The notes beneath the pieces are model-generated. The model was not told the origin of the DNA and made no database searches. It was given only the letters and a program-made list of their open reading frames with translations. Source: Paenibacillus cremeus (lineage in GTDB: Bacteria; Bacillota; Bacilli; Paenibacillales; NBRC-103111). From it: a DNA stretch of 64,000 bases. The stretch lies in assembly GCF_007786445.1 (NCBI RefSeq), contig NZ_VNJI01000015.1, positions 62,001 to 126,000 on the forward strand, read 5' to 3'. Made by a program: the position numbers and the translations under genes. Of the stretch, positions 8,423-18,180 are shown one piece after another; the first letter of the stretch is position 1, and each line of letters begins with the position of its first letter.

Positions 8423-9628
8423 ATGTCCAATCCAATCGGTCGACGTTTATTTACCTCGGAGTCTGTTACTGAGGGACATCCAGATAAAATTTGTGACCAA
8501 ATTTCTGATGCGGTTCTGGATGCGTTTTTGAAAAATGATCCGAATGCACGTGTAGCTTGTGAAGTATCCGTTGCCACAGGTCTGGTCCTGGTCATCGGTG
8601 AAATTACAAGCCAATCAGAATTTGTCGATATTCAATCCATTGCGCGTCAAGCGATTAAAGATATCGGGTACACGCGTGCGAAATACGGCTTTGACAGCCA
8701 AACTTGCGCAGTGCTCGTTTCCCTGAATGAGCAATCCCCTGACATTGCACAAGGGGTAAACAAGGCGCTTGAAGCTCGTGAAGGCCAAATGACCGACGAC
8801 CAGATTGAAGCTATTGGTGCTGGAGACCAAGGCTTGATGTTTGGTTTTGCGGTGAATGAGACGCCTGAGCTTATGCCGCTTCCGATCTCCATCTCTCACC
8901 AACTGGCTCGCCGTTTGACTGAAGTTCGTAAGAACGGTACACTGCCTTACTTGCGTCCGGATGGCAAAACACAAGTATCCGTTGAGTATGATGGTGATAC
9001 GCCAGTGCGCGTGGACACGATCGTTGTTTCGACCCAGCATGACGAAGCGATTACACTGGAGCAAATCCAAGCGGATATCAAAGAGCATGTAATCAAGCCA
9101 ATCGTTCCTGAGAAGTTCCTCGATACTGATACCAAGTACTTCATTAACCCAACGGGCCGTTTTGTTATCGGTGGTCCACAAGGGGATGCAGGCTTGACTG
9201 GCCGTAAAATTATCGTTGATACGTACGGTGGTTATGCACGCCATGGCGGTGGTGCGTTCTCCGGTAAGGATCCAACGAAAGTTGACCGTTCCGGTGCTTA
9301 TGCTGCCCGTTATGTAGCTAAGAACATCGTAGCAGCTGGTCTGGCTGACAAGTGCGAAGTTCAATTGGCTTACGCTATCGGTGTTGCTCGTCCAGTATCG
9401 ATCGCGGTAGATACATTCGGAACAGGCAAAGTGGGCGAAGAGAAGCTGGTTGAAGTGATCCGTAAAAACTTCGACCTGCGTCCAGCGGGTATCATCAAAA
9501 TGCTGGATCTGCGTCGCCCGATCTACAAGCAAACAGCAGCTTACGGTCACTTCGGCCGTACAGATATCGATTTGCCTTGGGAGCGCACTGACAAAGCAGA
9601 ACTGCTCAAAGCTGACGCACTCGCTTAA
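8423..9628 (+). CDS. metK: S-adenosylmethionine synthetase
   Basis: The cytosolic enzyme joins methionine and ATP to make S-adenosylmethionine, releasing phosphate and diphosphate. At 401 residues it matches the family length. Diagnostic segments are [19 protein letters not shown] near the N terminus (first ATP-binding region), [12 protein letters not shown] (the MetK hexapeptide-type signature near residue 130) and [19 protein letters not shown] (phosphate-binding P-loop-like second signature near residue 275). The start ATG follows TAGGAGG. It appears monocistronic, ending in a strong terminator. In B. subtilis metK is controlled by an S-box riboswitch; no such aptamer is visible in this leader. 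Confidence 0.97.
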   Translation: MSNPIGRRLFTSESVTEGHPDKICDQISDAVLDAFLKNDPNARVACEVSVATGLVLVIGEITSQSEFVDIQSIARQAIKDIGYTRAKYGFDSQTCAVLVSLNEQSPDIAQGVNKALEAREGQMTDDQIEAIGAGDQGLMFGFAVNETPELMPLPISISHQLARRLTEVRKNGTLPYLRPDGKTQVSVEYDGDTPVRVDTIVVSTQHDEAITLEQIQADIKEHVIKPIVPEKFLDTDTKYFINPTGRFVIGGPQGDAGLTGRKIIVDTYGGYARHGGGAFSGKDPTKVDRSGAYAARYVAKNIVAAGLADKCEVQLAYAIGVARPVSIAVDTFGTGKVGEEKLVEVIRKNFDLRPAGIIKMLDLRRPIYKQTAAYGHFGRTDIDLPWERTDKAELLKADALA

Positions 9629-9651
9629 TCCAATCACTGATCTGTCTAAGC

Positions 9652-9685
9652 AAGACGATCCGATTTTTTCGGGTCGTCTTTTTTG
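9652..9685 (+). terminator. metK terminator
   Basis: AAGACGATCCG (9652-9662) pairs with CGGGTCGTCTT (9670-9680) with one G-T pair, followed by six T residues. Confidence 0.85.
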
Positions 9686-9765
9686 CATTTATTGTCGGTT
9701 TTTATTATATTAATGTATCGTAACTTTTGATAGAGTAATAGAGTCTATACTAGAGGAGAGTGGAA

Positions 9766-12408
9766 ATGAGAGAGGAGAACCGTAAAGTGATTGTGCAAAA
9801 AAAATGGCGAATACTGTCTAGTGTTGTGATCACGGCCGCATTGTTTTTGTCGCAAATGTCCCCGATTCAACAGGTGTATGCAGCAGACCCTGCACCTACG
9901 CTTACCAAGCTTAGCGAAGAGCCGCTAACTTCCGGCGCGATTCTAAAAAAATATGTTTGGACAACCACCAGGAATAACAAAGAAACGAAAGTGAATGCTA
10001 ATGTTGTGGAAGTTGATTTGACGAATCCCAATGTGAAGATGGATGTCATGACGGGAACGGAGAATCAGTTTACTCGCAAGCAATCGGTTCTAGGCATGGC
10101 AACAGAAACGAAAGCGGTTGCCGGGGTCAACGGTGATTTTTATAATACGCAGGCTGAGGGCGTTCCGATGGGGCCCGAAATCAGTAATGGGCAGCTGATG
10201 GCAACCCCGCCGTATTTGCCTGGATTTTATTCCTTTGCGATCGACAAGGATAATAAGCCGATTGTGGACTTGTTCACGTTTAAAGGATCGATTGCTGCGA
10301 AGGATGGAACAGCTTACCCGCTTGGAGGGATCAACAAAACCTATTACTGGTTTGAACCGAGTGGAGAGCACAGCATGGTTGATGGCCTTTTTATGTACAC
10401 GAATGCATGGGGCCAGGTAGACCGCTCGAATGATGGAGTGACCGTACCAACGGAAGTGTTAGTACAGAATAATATCGTCATGCAAATTGCAGACAATGGC
10501 ATTATCAATATGATTGCTCCGAAGGACGGTTACATATTAAGAGCATCGGGGAAAGCAGCTGATTTTGTTAGAGCGCATATGAAGGTGGGAGAGCCGTTAA
10601 TTGCGGACTATCAAGTGCTGCCACAGGATCCGAACAAGAAGTATGATCCCAAGACGTTTAAAATGATGATTGGCGGGCATACGATTCTAGTGGATGAGGG
10701 GAAGCCTGCGGAGTTTTCGCGGGAGGTCGACAGCTTGTGCTGTACTCGTTCTAGAACGGCACTGGGTTACTCTCAAGATCAGAAAACGGCGTACATTATT
10801 ACGGCCGATTACAGTGGGGATAGCAAAGGGCTCAGTATGACAGAGCTGCAGAAGTTTATGGTCCAAGTCGGCGTATGGAAAGGGATGAACCTGGACGGCG
10901 GAGGCTCCACCCAAATGGTTGCAAGACCGCTGGGTGAAACCAAGCCGGTGCTGATCAACAAAACGGAAACTGGGCTTGAACGCAAGGTAGTGAACGGGGT
11001 TGGGGTATACTCCTTGGCTCCGAAGGGTGATGTGAAGGGTCTGTTCATACAGACGCCAAATGTATTATTTGTTGGGGAACAGGCCCCCTTAAGCTTTAAA
11101 GCATACGACGAATATTATAATCCGGTGGAGACCGATAAAGTTACGGCTCAGTGGACGGTTGCCGATAATATGGGGACGTTCAAGGACAATGTATTCACCC
11201 CTGCCAAAGCGGGGACAGCTAAAGTAACAGCTTCTTCCGGTAAAGGCACATCGTCTGCGGACATTGAAGTGGTCGGGCGTAACCAATTGACCGGTCTCAA
11301 GATCGCAGCAGATAATCTAGCACTTACGGAAGGTGATTCTTATAAATTACCGGTGGTAGCCACCACGAAATCCGGGAAGAGCAGAGAAATTCCTGCTAGT
11401 CTAGTGCAATGGGAAGTGTTAGGGATCCAGGGCGAGGTTAAAGACGGCACTTTGACAGTTAAAAGCCTGGCCGGGAGCTCATCAGCACAGCTAATCGCGC
11501 GTTATGATGGATTTAGCACGATTACGACGATTCCAATCGGGATTGATAAAACTTGGTATGATCTTGATAATTATGCGGTAATGACGCTCTCAGATGCTAA
11601 GCCGCAGGGAGTGACTTCGTCCGTATATATTCGTCCTTCGGAAACCGGCAACAAGTATCTGGAGCTGAATTATGATTTTACACAGGGTACGGGGAACAAA
11701 TGGGCATATGCCACAATGGATACCCGCATTTTAATTGAGGGCGAGCCTCAGTATATGAAGGTTAAAGTGAATGGCGACGAGAGCCTGAACTGGCTGCGAG
11801 CGGAAATTCTCGATAACAGCGGGAAAATCAATTATGTTGATCTCGCCCGCAACGTCAACTGGAAAGGCTGGAAGCAGTTAACGGTAGATTTGACGGATTA
11901 TAAAATGAGCTACCCGATCCGGGTTAAAAGTATCTACCTCGTGAACGAAGAAGTTGGCCAAGACGAACGGGCTGCCAAGGGAAAAATCGGCATTGACGAT
12001 ATTACGTTTACTTATCGCGGCGCCATTCCACAAACCCCTATGAATTCCGTAAACCTCACGATCAATAAGAAAGAGGTCGCAGTGAACGGCAAAGGCATGA
12101 CGCTGGAGCAGGCTCCTATCATTGTTCAAGGGAATACGTTGATTCCAATTCGTTTTGTCACGGATGCGCTTGGCGGGACGGTACGTTGGGATGGCAATGA
12201 GCGTAAAGTCACGGTTATTCGCGGGGGCAAGATGATTGACCTATGGATTGATAATCCAGACTTAATTGTGAACGGGAAACGCGTGACTGCGGAAGTGGCG
12301 CCGACGATTATGAGTGATCTGACTATGGTTCCACTGCGCATTTTGTCCGAGAATTTGGGCTGGAAAGTGACGTGGGACGCAAAAACGCAGCAAATCACCC
12401 TCCAATAA
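9766..12408 (+). CDS. Exported phosphodiester glycosidase-family (NAGPA) protein with stalk domains
   Basis: ATG 9766 follows GAGGAGAG; the product is 880 residues. A basic start and hydrophobic stretch (ILSSVVITAALFLSQMSP) end near QVYA-ADP, a signal peptide. Residues about 60-340 form the NAGPA-type domain, with VAGVNGDFYN and the hallmark MNLDGGGSTQMVAR near residue 375. Mammalian NAGPA removes N-acetylglucosamine from phosphodiester links; many bacterial relatives are exported and poorly characterised. Next comes an Ig-like segment, a beta-sandwich resembling a carbohydrate-binding module (about 590-760), and two stalk-type modules of the copper amine oxidase N-terminal kind (LIPIRFVTDALGG, VPLRILSENLGW) that are common on Paenibacillus exported proteins. 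A role in exopolysaccharide or wall-polymer turnover is inference. Confidence 0.85.
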   Translation: MREENRKVIVQKKWRILSSVVITAALFLSQMSPIQQVYAADPAPTLTKLSEEPLTSGAILKKYVWTTTRNNKETKVNANVVEVDLTNPNVKMDVMTGTENQFTRKQSVLGMATETKAVAGVNGDFYNTQAEGVPMGPEISNGQLMATPPYLPGFYSFAIDKDNKPIVDLFTFKGSIAAKDGTAYPLGGINKTYYWFEPSGEHSMVDGLFMYTNAWGQVDRSNDGVTVPTEVLVQNNIVMQIADNGIINMIAPKDGYILRASGKAADFVRAHMKVGEPLIADYQVLPQDPNKKYDPKTFKMMIGGHTILVDEGKPAEFSREVDSLCCTRSRTALGYSQDQKTAYIITADYSGDSKGLSMTELQKFMVQVGVWKGMNLDGGGSTQMVARPLGETKPVLINKTETGLERKVVNGVGVYSLAPKGDVKGLFIQTPNVLFVGEQAPLSFKAYDEYYNPVETDKVTAQWTVADNMGTFKDNVFTPAKAGTAKVTASSGKGTSSADIEVVGRNQLTGLKIAADNLALTEGDSYKLPVVATTKSGKSREIPASLVQWEVLGIQGEVKDGTLTVKSLAGSSSAQLIARYDGFSTITTIPIGIDKTWYDLDNYAVMTLSDAKPQGVTSSVYIRPSETGNKYLELNYDFTQGTGNKWAYATMDTRILIEGEPQYMKVKVNGDESLNWLRAEILDNSGKINYVDLARNVNWKGWKQLTVDLTDYKMSYPIRVKSIYLVNEEVGQDERAAKGKIGIDDITFTYRGAIPQTPMNSVNLTINKKEVAVNGKGMTLEQAPIIVQGNTLIPIRFVTDALGGTVRWDGNERKVTVIRGGKMIDLWIDNPDLIVNGKRVTAEVAPTIMSDLTMVPLRILSENLGWKVTWDAKTQQITLQ

Positions 12409-12495
12409 TTAGTGCTATGTGCTCTCACATTATTATGGAAATATGGTACTATATTGCTAGTACTACGAGAAAAATGGCGAAGGAGCTTTGTCCGA

Positions 12496-13647
12496 ATGTC
12501 GGTTGATGCAATTGATCGCGTCATCAAAAATGCCATTGACGTCATGGAGAACAGCAAGTACCAACTCTTTGAAATATGTGAGAGCGTTCGAGCAGAGCGC
12601 GATGCATTAAATAATGAATTGCAGCAAGTGATTGATGAGGCTACGAAAACGATTGATACCGTGGACCGTTTTGAGGTGGAGTACCGGCGGTCCCGGATTC
12701 GATTAACCGAGGTAAGCCGAGATTTCAAGCGCTTTAATGAGGAAGACATCCGATTGGCGTATGAGGCGGCTACACAGCTACAGGCGCAGCTGGCTATCTA
12801 TCGTGAGAAGGAGCTGCACCTCAAGGCTCGGCGGGACGATCTTCAGAAGCGGCTCAAGAATGTGGACAAGCAGCTGGAACGCGCCGAAACGCTGGTGTCT
12901 CAGTTGAACGTGGTGCTGGAGTACCTATCGGGTGATTTGAACCAGGTAACGCGAGTCTTGGAATCGGCGAAAAATCGACAGCTCTTGGGTCTGAAGATTA
13001 TTTTGGCACAAGAGGAAGAACGCAAGCGGATCGCTAGGGAAATTCATGACGGGCTGGCTCAGACTATGGCCAATGTGGTGCTTAGGACGGAAATTACGGA
13101 ACGGATGCTGGCCAAGCAAGCCTATAACGCGGTGAAGGAGGAGCTTTCCGATCTGAAAGGGCAGGTTCGAGGCGGGATTGAAGAGGTTCGCAAAATCATT
13201 TTTAATCTTCGTCCTATGGCTCTGGATGATTTGGGACTTGTCCCTACCTTGCGTAAGTTTGTGCAGGACTACGAAGAAAAGACGAAGATCCGTACCAAGT
13301 TTGAAGTCATCGGTAAAGAGATGCGGCTGCCCTCGGGTATGGAAGTTGCAGTGTACCGGCTGGTGCAAGAAGCGTTCTCTAACGTCATGAAGCATGCCAA
13401 TGCTTCGCACGTGGCGCTGGAGCTCACGTTCCAACAGCAAATGGTCAAAGCGACGATTACCGATAATGGGGGCGGCTTTATTGTAGATAATATTGACAAG
13501 AAAATCGGGCAAGGAAGCCATTATGGGCTGATGGGCATGCGCGAACGTGTTGAGTTGCTTGAGGGCCGAATGGAGCTTCAATCTACAGTAGGCGCCGGAA
13601 CGAAACTGTCTATGGTCATCCCTGTTAAAGAATCCAAGGAGGAGTAA
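12496..13647 (+). CDS. degS: DegS sensor histidine kinase
   Basis: From ATG 12496 (AAGGAG upstream) the protein is 383 residues, close to B. subtilis DegS (385). It lacks membrane segments, so it is cytosolic like DegS. The N-terminal half is a long coiled-coil sensor region (residues 1-165). The dimerisation/phosphoacceptor segment is EEERKRIAREIHDGLAQTM with the phospho-accepting His at residue 184. The HATPase part has VYRLVQEAFSNVMKHAN (N box), TDNGGGF (G1) and GLMGMRERVELLEG. It phosphorylates DegU, which lies 3 bp downstream and shares its transcript. DegSU controls degradative enzymes, motility and competence in B. subtilis, which fits the comF and flagellar genes further on. Confidence 0.95.
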   Translation: MSVDAIDRVIKNAIDVMENSKYQLFEICESVRAERDALNNELQQVIDEATKTIDTVDRFEVEYRRSRIRLTEVSRDFKRFNEEDIRLAYEAATQLQAQLAIYREKELHLKARRDDLQKRLKNVDKQLERAETLVSQLNVVLEYLSGDLNQVTRVLESAKNRQLLGLKIILAQEEERKRIAREIHDGLAQTMANVVLRTEITERMLAKQAYNAVKEELSDLKGQVRGGIEEVRKIIFNLRPMALDDLGLVPTLRKFVQDYEEKTKIRTKFEVIGKEMRLPSGMEVAVYRLVQEAFSNVMKHANASHVALELTFQQQMVKATITDNGGGFIVDNIDKKIGQGSHYGLMGMRERVELLEGRMELQSTVGAGTKLSMVIPVKESKEE

Positions 13648-13650
13648 GTT

Positions 13651-14376
13651 ATGGACATAATGAATAACACCAAACATCCCATCAAGCTGGTTCTGGCTGA
13701 TGACCATCAGCTTTTTCGTGAAGGGGTCAAGCGGATTTTAAATATGGAAAGCGATCTCGAGGTCGTAGGTGAGTGCAGTGACGGCATTCAGGTGCTGGAG
13801 CTCTGTAATCAGCTGCATCCGGATATTGTCCTGATGGATATCAATATGCCGATTGAAAACGGTGTCGTTGCGACCGAGAAGCTGAAGGATATTTTTCCGG
13901 AAATTAAGGTCATTATCTTGTCGATTCACGATGATGAGAGCTACGTGTTTGAGACGCTTCGCAAAGGTGCAATGGGTTACCTGCTGAAGGACATGGAAGC
14001 GGAATCGCTTATCAATGCCATTCGATCGGTTGTGGCAGGACATGCCTACATTCACCCTAAGGTAACGGGCAAGCTCATCAATCAGCTTCGTCGAATGACT
14101 TACTTGGACGAGCAGGGCGTAGCAGGCAATGGTGCAGTGACCAAAGAAGCCGGCGTGAAATACGTACATATGGATAACAGCCCGCTTACGCGGCGGGAAG
14201 CGGAAGTGCTTCGACTGATGGCTGAAGGCAAGAGCAACAAGATGATCGGTGAATTCTTGTACATTAGCGAGAAAACCGTTAAAAATCATGTCAGCAGCAT
14301 TCTTCAAAAAATGGAAGTGGATGATCGCACGCAAGCGGTCATTATTGCCATTAAAAATGGCTGGGTAACACTGTAA
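13651..14376 (+). CDS. degU: DegU response regulator
   Basis: This is a NarL/FixJ-type regulator of 241 residues. The receiver domain opens with IKLVLADDHQLFREGVKRIL, very close to B. subtilis DegU, with the acceptor Asp at residue 63 (VLMDINMP). The C-terminal LuxR-type helix-turn-helix is TRREAEVLRLMAEGKSNKMI followed by ISEKTVKNHVSSILQKM. Its ribosome site AAGGAGGAG overlaps the end of degS, so the two are translationally close. A 9-bp hairpin (14394-14432) follows but has no T run. B. subtilis DegU acts both unphosphorylated, aiding comK, and phosphorylated, controlling exoenzymes and motility. Confidence 0.95.
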   Translation: MDIMNNTKHPIKLVLADDHQLFREGVKRILNMESDLEVVGECSDGIQVLELCNQLHPDIVLMDINMPIENGVVATEKLKDIFPEIKVIILSIHDDESYVFETLRKGAMGYLLKDMEAESLINAIRSVVAGHAYIHPKVTGKLINQLRRMTYLDEQGVAGNGAVTKEAGVKYVHMDNSPLTRREAEVLRLMAEGKSNKMIGEFLYISEKTVKNHVSSILQKMEVDDRTQAVIIAIKNGWVTL

Positions 14377-14485
14377 TCTGATTTAAACACGAAAGCGGTG
14401 TAGGATAGGCTAAGCGATTTTGGCTGCACCGCAGGAACCAACTTACTCATAGCGGCATATACTGGTTTTAAGGGAGGGAGCCGCT

Positions 14486-14884
14486 ATGATGTTAGGCTTG
14501 GTTTGGATTGTTGGCTGTTACGCCGCGGGGATCGCAATCCTACATATACTCCACTGGCATCGAAAGCAAAGAGGGGCAGAACGTACGGTTCACTACGTGC
14601 TCCATACACAAAATAATCAGCATCAGGTGGAATGGTATATTCGGTCGTTGCATTTTTTCTCTTGGGTCAAGGGAAGGACAATCCGTATAACGCTAATGGA
14701 TGAAGGCTCGACAGATGAGACGCTGGCCATAGCGGAGAGGCTGAGCCTGGAGTACCATCTGGAAATCGTGACCGAACCCGAACAGCAAGCGGGACAATGG
14801 ATGGCAGAGCACGAACAGGAACGAGTGATCGTGGTCCGGCTTAGTCAAAACGATGATTTAGAAACCGCTTTCAAATTTATGTGA
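14486..14884 (+). CDS. Unknown small membrane-anchored protein upstream of comFA
   Basis: The product is 132 residues (ATG 14486, or 14489), preceded by AAGGGAGGGAG. It has one N-terminal membrane helix (MLGLVWIVGCYAAGIAILHI), then a basic patch and a cytosolic domain. The part YVLHTQNNQHQVEWYIRSL...IRITLMDEGSTDETLAIAER resembles the start of a GT2 glycosyltransferase fold (DEGSTDET), but the protein is far too short to be a full glycosyltransferase and lacks the later catalytic motifs. It is likely a degenerate or adapted nucleotide-sugar-fold protein. It may be co-transcribed with comFA, which begins 34 bp downstream. Confidence 0.7.
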   Translation: MMLGLVWIVGCYAAGIAILHILHWHRKQRGAERTVHYVLHTQNNQHQVEWYIRSLHFFSWVKGRTIRITLMDEGSTDETLAIAERLSLEYHLEIVTEPEQQAGQWMAEHEQERVIVVRLSQNDDLETAFKFM

Positions 14885-14917
14885 GAAGGTTCATTTTGGT
14901 TCAGTAGCAGGTGATAC

Positions 14918-16827
14918 ATGAAAGCGTGGATATATGCGGTAATAGAACAACGGAACGGCTGTTCATGGCACGTTACACTGGATGTGCGGGCGGATCGGGA
15001 CCACTGGTCCCATCTGTACGGCAGTACATTCAAGTTGCGTGTACTGGAGCCGTCTTTGTCGTTTGGACAAGCCTGCGAGCTAGTTCGCTATTTGAAACAG
15101 AAGCGGCTGCCGCCGGATGATAAGGTGTTAGATGGATTGGCCGCAGTAACTCGCGAATGGGGAAGCACGGAAGTCTCGGCAGTACAGTGGAAATGGTGGG
15201 ACTGGAAGCCTCCAGCACAAATGGAGGTTAGTGAGTTAGCTGCCAGGGGAGTGCATAGTAACACGGAGCTTCGAACCCTGCTCGAGGGGCGGTCCTTATG
15301 GATGGACGAGCTTAAGTCGTTAATGCTTCACGAGGGCTTGAATGAGATGGCCGAGCATCCAAGTTACTTTCTTCAGCTTGCATGGCTGCAAGGGGACGTG
15401 GTGTTGGAGAGTGGAGTTCATGTGGTGAGGAGCGTCAGGAAGCTGCCTTTTTTCAAAAGCGGACAGTATGCAGCTGCAGCCGATGTGGAAACGAGGACAT
15501 TCTGGATCGTCGTCGTCAGGATCAGAAGCGGGATGGAATCGCATGGACGGCTTGTCCAAGCTGCGGTGGTCCTTGTCCCTATTGCGAGGCCTGCTTGACC
15601 ATGGGAAGATCGAGGTACTGCTCGCCTTTAATTAGCGGTGCAATAATGAGCATGGCTGCAAATCAGCAGCAAGGGCTGGAGGAGCAAACGGAGCAAGCAA
15701 TAACAGATTTAAGCGCATATTTGACACCTTGGGGCCTAAGCGATGTGCAAGCGGCAGCGTCTGGTTCAGCATTGACATTTTTGAAAGCAAATGAATTCCT
15801 TTTTAGGGAAAAAGATGCGAATGGTTCGAAAAATCGCTTTCTCATCTGGGCTGTTACTGGAGCGGGAAAGACGGAAATGATTTTTCCAATGATTCAATAT
15901 GTGCTCGAGAAAGGGGGACGTGCTGCAGTGGCAACCCCTCGCCGAGATGTTGTACTGGAGCTAAAACCCAGACTGGAGAAGGCGTTCCCAAGTGTCAAGG
16001 TGGTCACTTTGTACGGTGGAAGTGAGCAGCGCTGGGAGCGGGGTGAGCTGACGATCGCTACAACGCACCAACTGATGCGGTTCCGTCATGCTTTTGACCT
16101 GGTTGTCATTGATGAGATTGACGCCTTCCCTTACCATAACAACCCTATGCTTCAATATGCCGCAGAACAAGTGTGCAAGCCCGGTGGTGCCTATATCCTG
16201 CTATCCGCGACGCCGCCCGTCGAACTACAGCGGGATGTGAAGCGCAACCGATTGCCGCATGCGAGAGTGGCTGCGCGGTTTCATCGCCACCCCTTACCGG
16301 TTCCTAGGCTCCTAAGGGTGACATCCGTTCGACAAATGCTTCAGCAAGCGAAGCTGCACAGCAGGCTATTGGAGGCTTTGCGGCATTCGGAAGCACGCGG
16401 GGCCCAGATCTTTGTGTTTGTTCCTAATATATCGATGGTGGAGCCGATGATTGCCATGCTGAGACGAAGCTTTCCGGGAGTTGCAGTCGAGGGGACGTCG
16501 TCGAAGGACGAGAGGCGTGCGGAGAAGGTAGCTGATTTTAGATCAACCCAAACAAGAATGCTCGTTACAACGACAATTTTGGAGCGGGGAGTAACGATTC
16601 CCAAGTCTGACGTATTCATATTGGACACGGATGCCGCTTTATTCGATGCCGCAGCACTGGTGCAAATGGCCGGGAGGGCCGGACGGTCGCAGCAGGATCC
16701 GCGGGGACTGGTTTATTTTGCAGCACGGGAAAAAAACCGCTCACAAATGCACGCGATACGACAAATTAAGGAGATGAACGCACTAGCTCGAAAACGAGGA
16801 CATATTGACGACTTAAAAAAGAAGTAG
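14918..16827 (+). CDS. comFA: ComFA DEAD-box-type competence helicase, split by a -1 frameshift
   Basis: ComFA is a membrane-associated ATPase needed for DNA uptake in competent Bacillus. Here it is in two frames. The first frame (14918-15598) gives the N-terminal part for about 177 codons; the second supplies the rest through 16827. They join at a T6 tract (15448-15453), where a -1 slip yields one protein of about 635 residues. After the join come the ComFA zinc-finger cysteines (CSRCGNEDILDRR..., CPSCGGPCPYCEAC), Walker A AVTGAGKTE, a DEID box, LLSATPP, and motif VI-like QMAGRAGRSQQDPRG. No ribosome site precedes the second frame, so it is not an independent gene. The tail of the first frame beyond 15455 looks meaningless. 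The split is either a lesion, a sequencing error or programmed slippage (T TTT TTC). Confidence 0.85.
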
Positions 16828-16836
16828 GAGGGTTTC

Positions 16837-17607
16837 ATGATACGATTATCGATACGACGATGCTTGGATTGGATCGGGCTGCTGGAAAGCTTTTTGGCGC
16901 CCCGGAAGATGGGCTGTATTTCATGTGGAAGTCGGTATGACCGCACTAGACCGATTCCGGTTTGCCAGCCTTGCTGGGAGGCGATTCCTTGGATTTTAAA
17001 GGTAGCTTGCCGCTGCTGCGGGAGATACGAGTCTTGCACGGACTGTAGGCGGCGAGAGGTGACGCATTATTATCAAAATCGAAGTGCAGTGCAATATGAC
17101 GAACGGATGAAGGCGTGGCTGGCGTTATACAAATACCGGGGTCAAGAGAAGCTGCGACAAGTGATGGGGCCGATGCTGCTTCATGCGTTCCATCTGCATA
17201 GACGGTTCCCGCAGGAAGCATTGGAGTGGACTCCTGCTTCAGAGTTCATATCTTACGTTCCCTTAAGCCAGGAGCGGCTGGCGGAAAGAGGCTTTAACCA
17301 AGCGAAGCAGCTGGCGGAAGAGCTAGGGAGGCTGGTAGAGCTGCTGGTGATCTCTATATTACAGCGGACGAGGCGCACCGATAAGCAGAGCTTTAAAGCA
17401 AGAGCTGCGCGGCTGGATGACTTGCAAGGTGTGTTCGCTGTGGATCCGGACGGACTTGCGGCCGTCACTTCTTTAAGCACCGGTGGAACCATCCGAATTT
17501 ATATGATTGATGACGTGTATACAACAGGCAGTACTTTAAACGAGTGCGCAAGGACGCTTAAAAATCACCTTCAGGCAGAGGTTTATGGAATCAGCTGGGC
17601 ACGATAG
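16837..17607 (+). CDS. comFC: ComFC phosphoribosyltransferase-fold competence protein
   Basis: At 256 residues it has the ComF family layout: an N-terminal zinc-binding part (CISCG...CQPC, then CCRCGRYESCTDCRR) followed by a type I phosphoribosyltransferase fold. The PRPP-binding loop is IYMIDDVYTTGSTLNECART near residues 222-240, and YVPLSQERLAERGFNQAKQLA is another family signature. It lies 9 bp after comFA with GGAGGG upstream, clearly the same operon. The protein is required for efficient transformation in Bacillus and its relatives, with an exact biochemical role in single-stranded DNA handling that is still debated. Confidence 0.93.
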   Translation: MIRLSIRRCLDWIGLLESFLAPRKMGCISCGSRYDRTRPIPVCQPCWEAIPWILKVACRCCGRYESCTDCRRREVTHYYQNRSAVQYDERMKAWLALYKYRGQEKLRQVMGPMLLHAFHLHRRFPQEALEWTPASEFISYVPLSQERLAERGFNQAKQLAEELGRLVELLVISILQRTRRTDKQSFKARAARLDDLQGVFAVDPDGLAAVTSLSTGGTIRIYMIDDVYTTGSTLNECARTLKNHLQAEVYGISWAR

Positions 17608-17708
17608 AGCGGCTAGACAGGCTTGAGAAGGATGTAAAATTTTATGTACAAAGTCCTAGTACTTACTATACACTAGAATCAAAGAATCGTTTTGCGAGGG
17701 GGTATATT

Positions 17709-18134
17709 ATGAGTATCAATGTGGCAAACTGTGATCGTTGCGGAAAAGTATATTTGAAAAATATACACGGGATCTGCACCAATTGTATCAAGGACATCGA
17801 ACTGCAGTACGAGAAATGTCTCAAGTTTTTACGAGAAGCCCGCAGCTGCTCGATCCAGGAGCTCAGCGATGCGACGGAAGTATCGGTTAAGCAAATTACG
17901 AAATTCATTCGAGAAGGCCGCATTTCCATTCGTAACAATCCCAACATGGCCTATGCCTGTGAAGCTTGCGGCGCCTCCATTCGGGAGAATATTCTTTGCG
18001 AGCCCTGCCGGTCCAAATTATCGAAGGAAGCCGGCTATCTGAATGAAATTGAAATGCGAAAGCAGGAGCGGCTGGATAAGGAAAATCAAGTATCGTTCAA
18101 AATTATCGATCGATTGCAGGATCGGAATAAGTAG
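17709..18134 (+). CDS. yvyF: YvyF-type flagellar operon protein
   Basis: The product is 141 residues and matches the YvyF family found between comF and flgM in Bacilli. It has two small zinc-ribbon-like cysteine pairs at each end (CDRCG...CTNC, and CEACG...CEPC) around a helix-turn-helix-like segment SIQELSDATEVSVKQITKFI, suggesting nucleic-acid or protein binding. Its function is not established. The spacing from comFC is about 100 bp, so it may have its own promoter, but none is convincing. It ends in a terminator hairpin that also holds the flgM promoter -10. Confidence 0.88.
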   Translation: MSINVANCDRCGKVYLKNIHGICTNCIKDIELQYEKCLKFLREARSCSIQELSDATEVSVKQITKFIREGRISIRNNPNMAYACEACGASIRENILCEPCRSKLSKEAGYLNEIEMRKQERLDKENQVSFKIIDRLQDRNK

Positions 18135-18152
18135 CCCGGCTTAAAAATAAAC

Positions 18153-18180
18153 TAAACTTTTCATCTGACCCCACCGATAA
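18153..18180 (+). promoter_or_regulatory. Sigma-D-type promoter of flgM
   Basis: TAAA (18153-18156) and ACCGATAA (18173-18180) are 16 bp apart. The sigma-D consensus is TAAA, 14-16 bp, GCCGATAT; the -10 matches six of eight. B. subtilis flgM is also read by sigma-D. Confidence 0.7.

Noticed and set aside
9050-9400. Long minus-strand open frames opposite metK, secA, argG, uvrB and the S-layer gene
   Set aside because: They mirror codon bias of highly expressed plus-strand genes, lack ribosome sites and recognisable domains.
15382-16827. Independent gene starting at ATG 15382 for the ComFA helicase part
   Set aside because: No ribosome site precedes it and its first 30 codons read as out-of-frame ComFA sequence; the zinc finger follows the T6 junction naturally.
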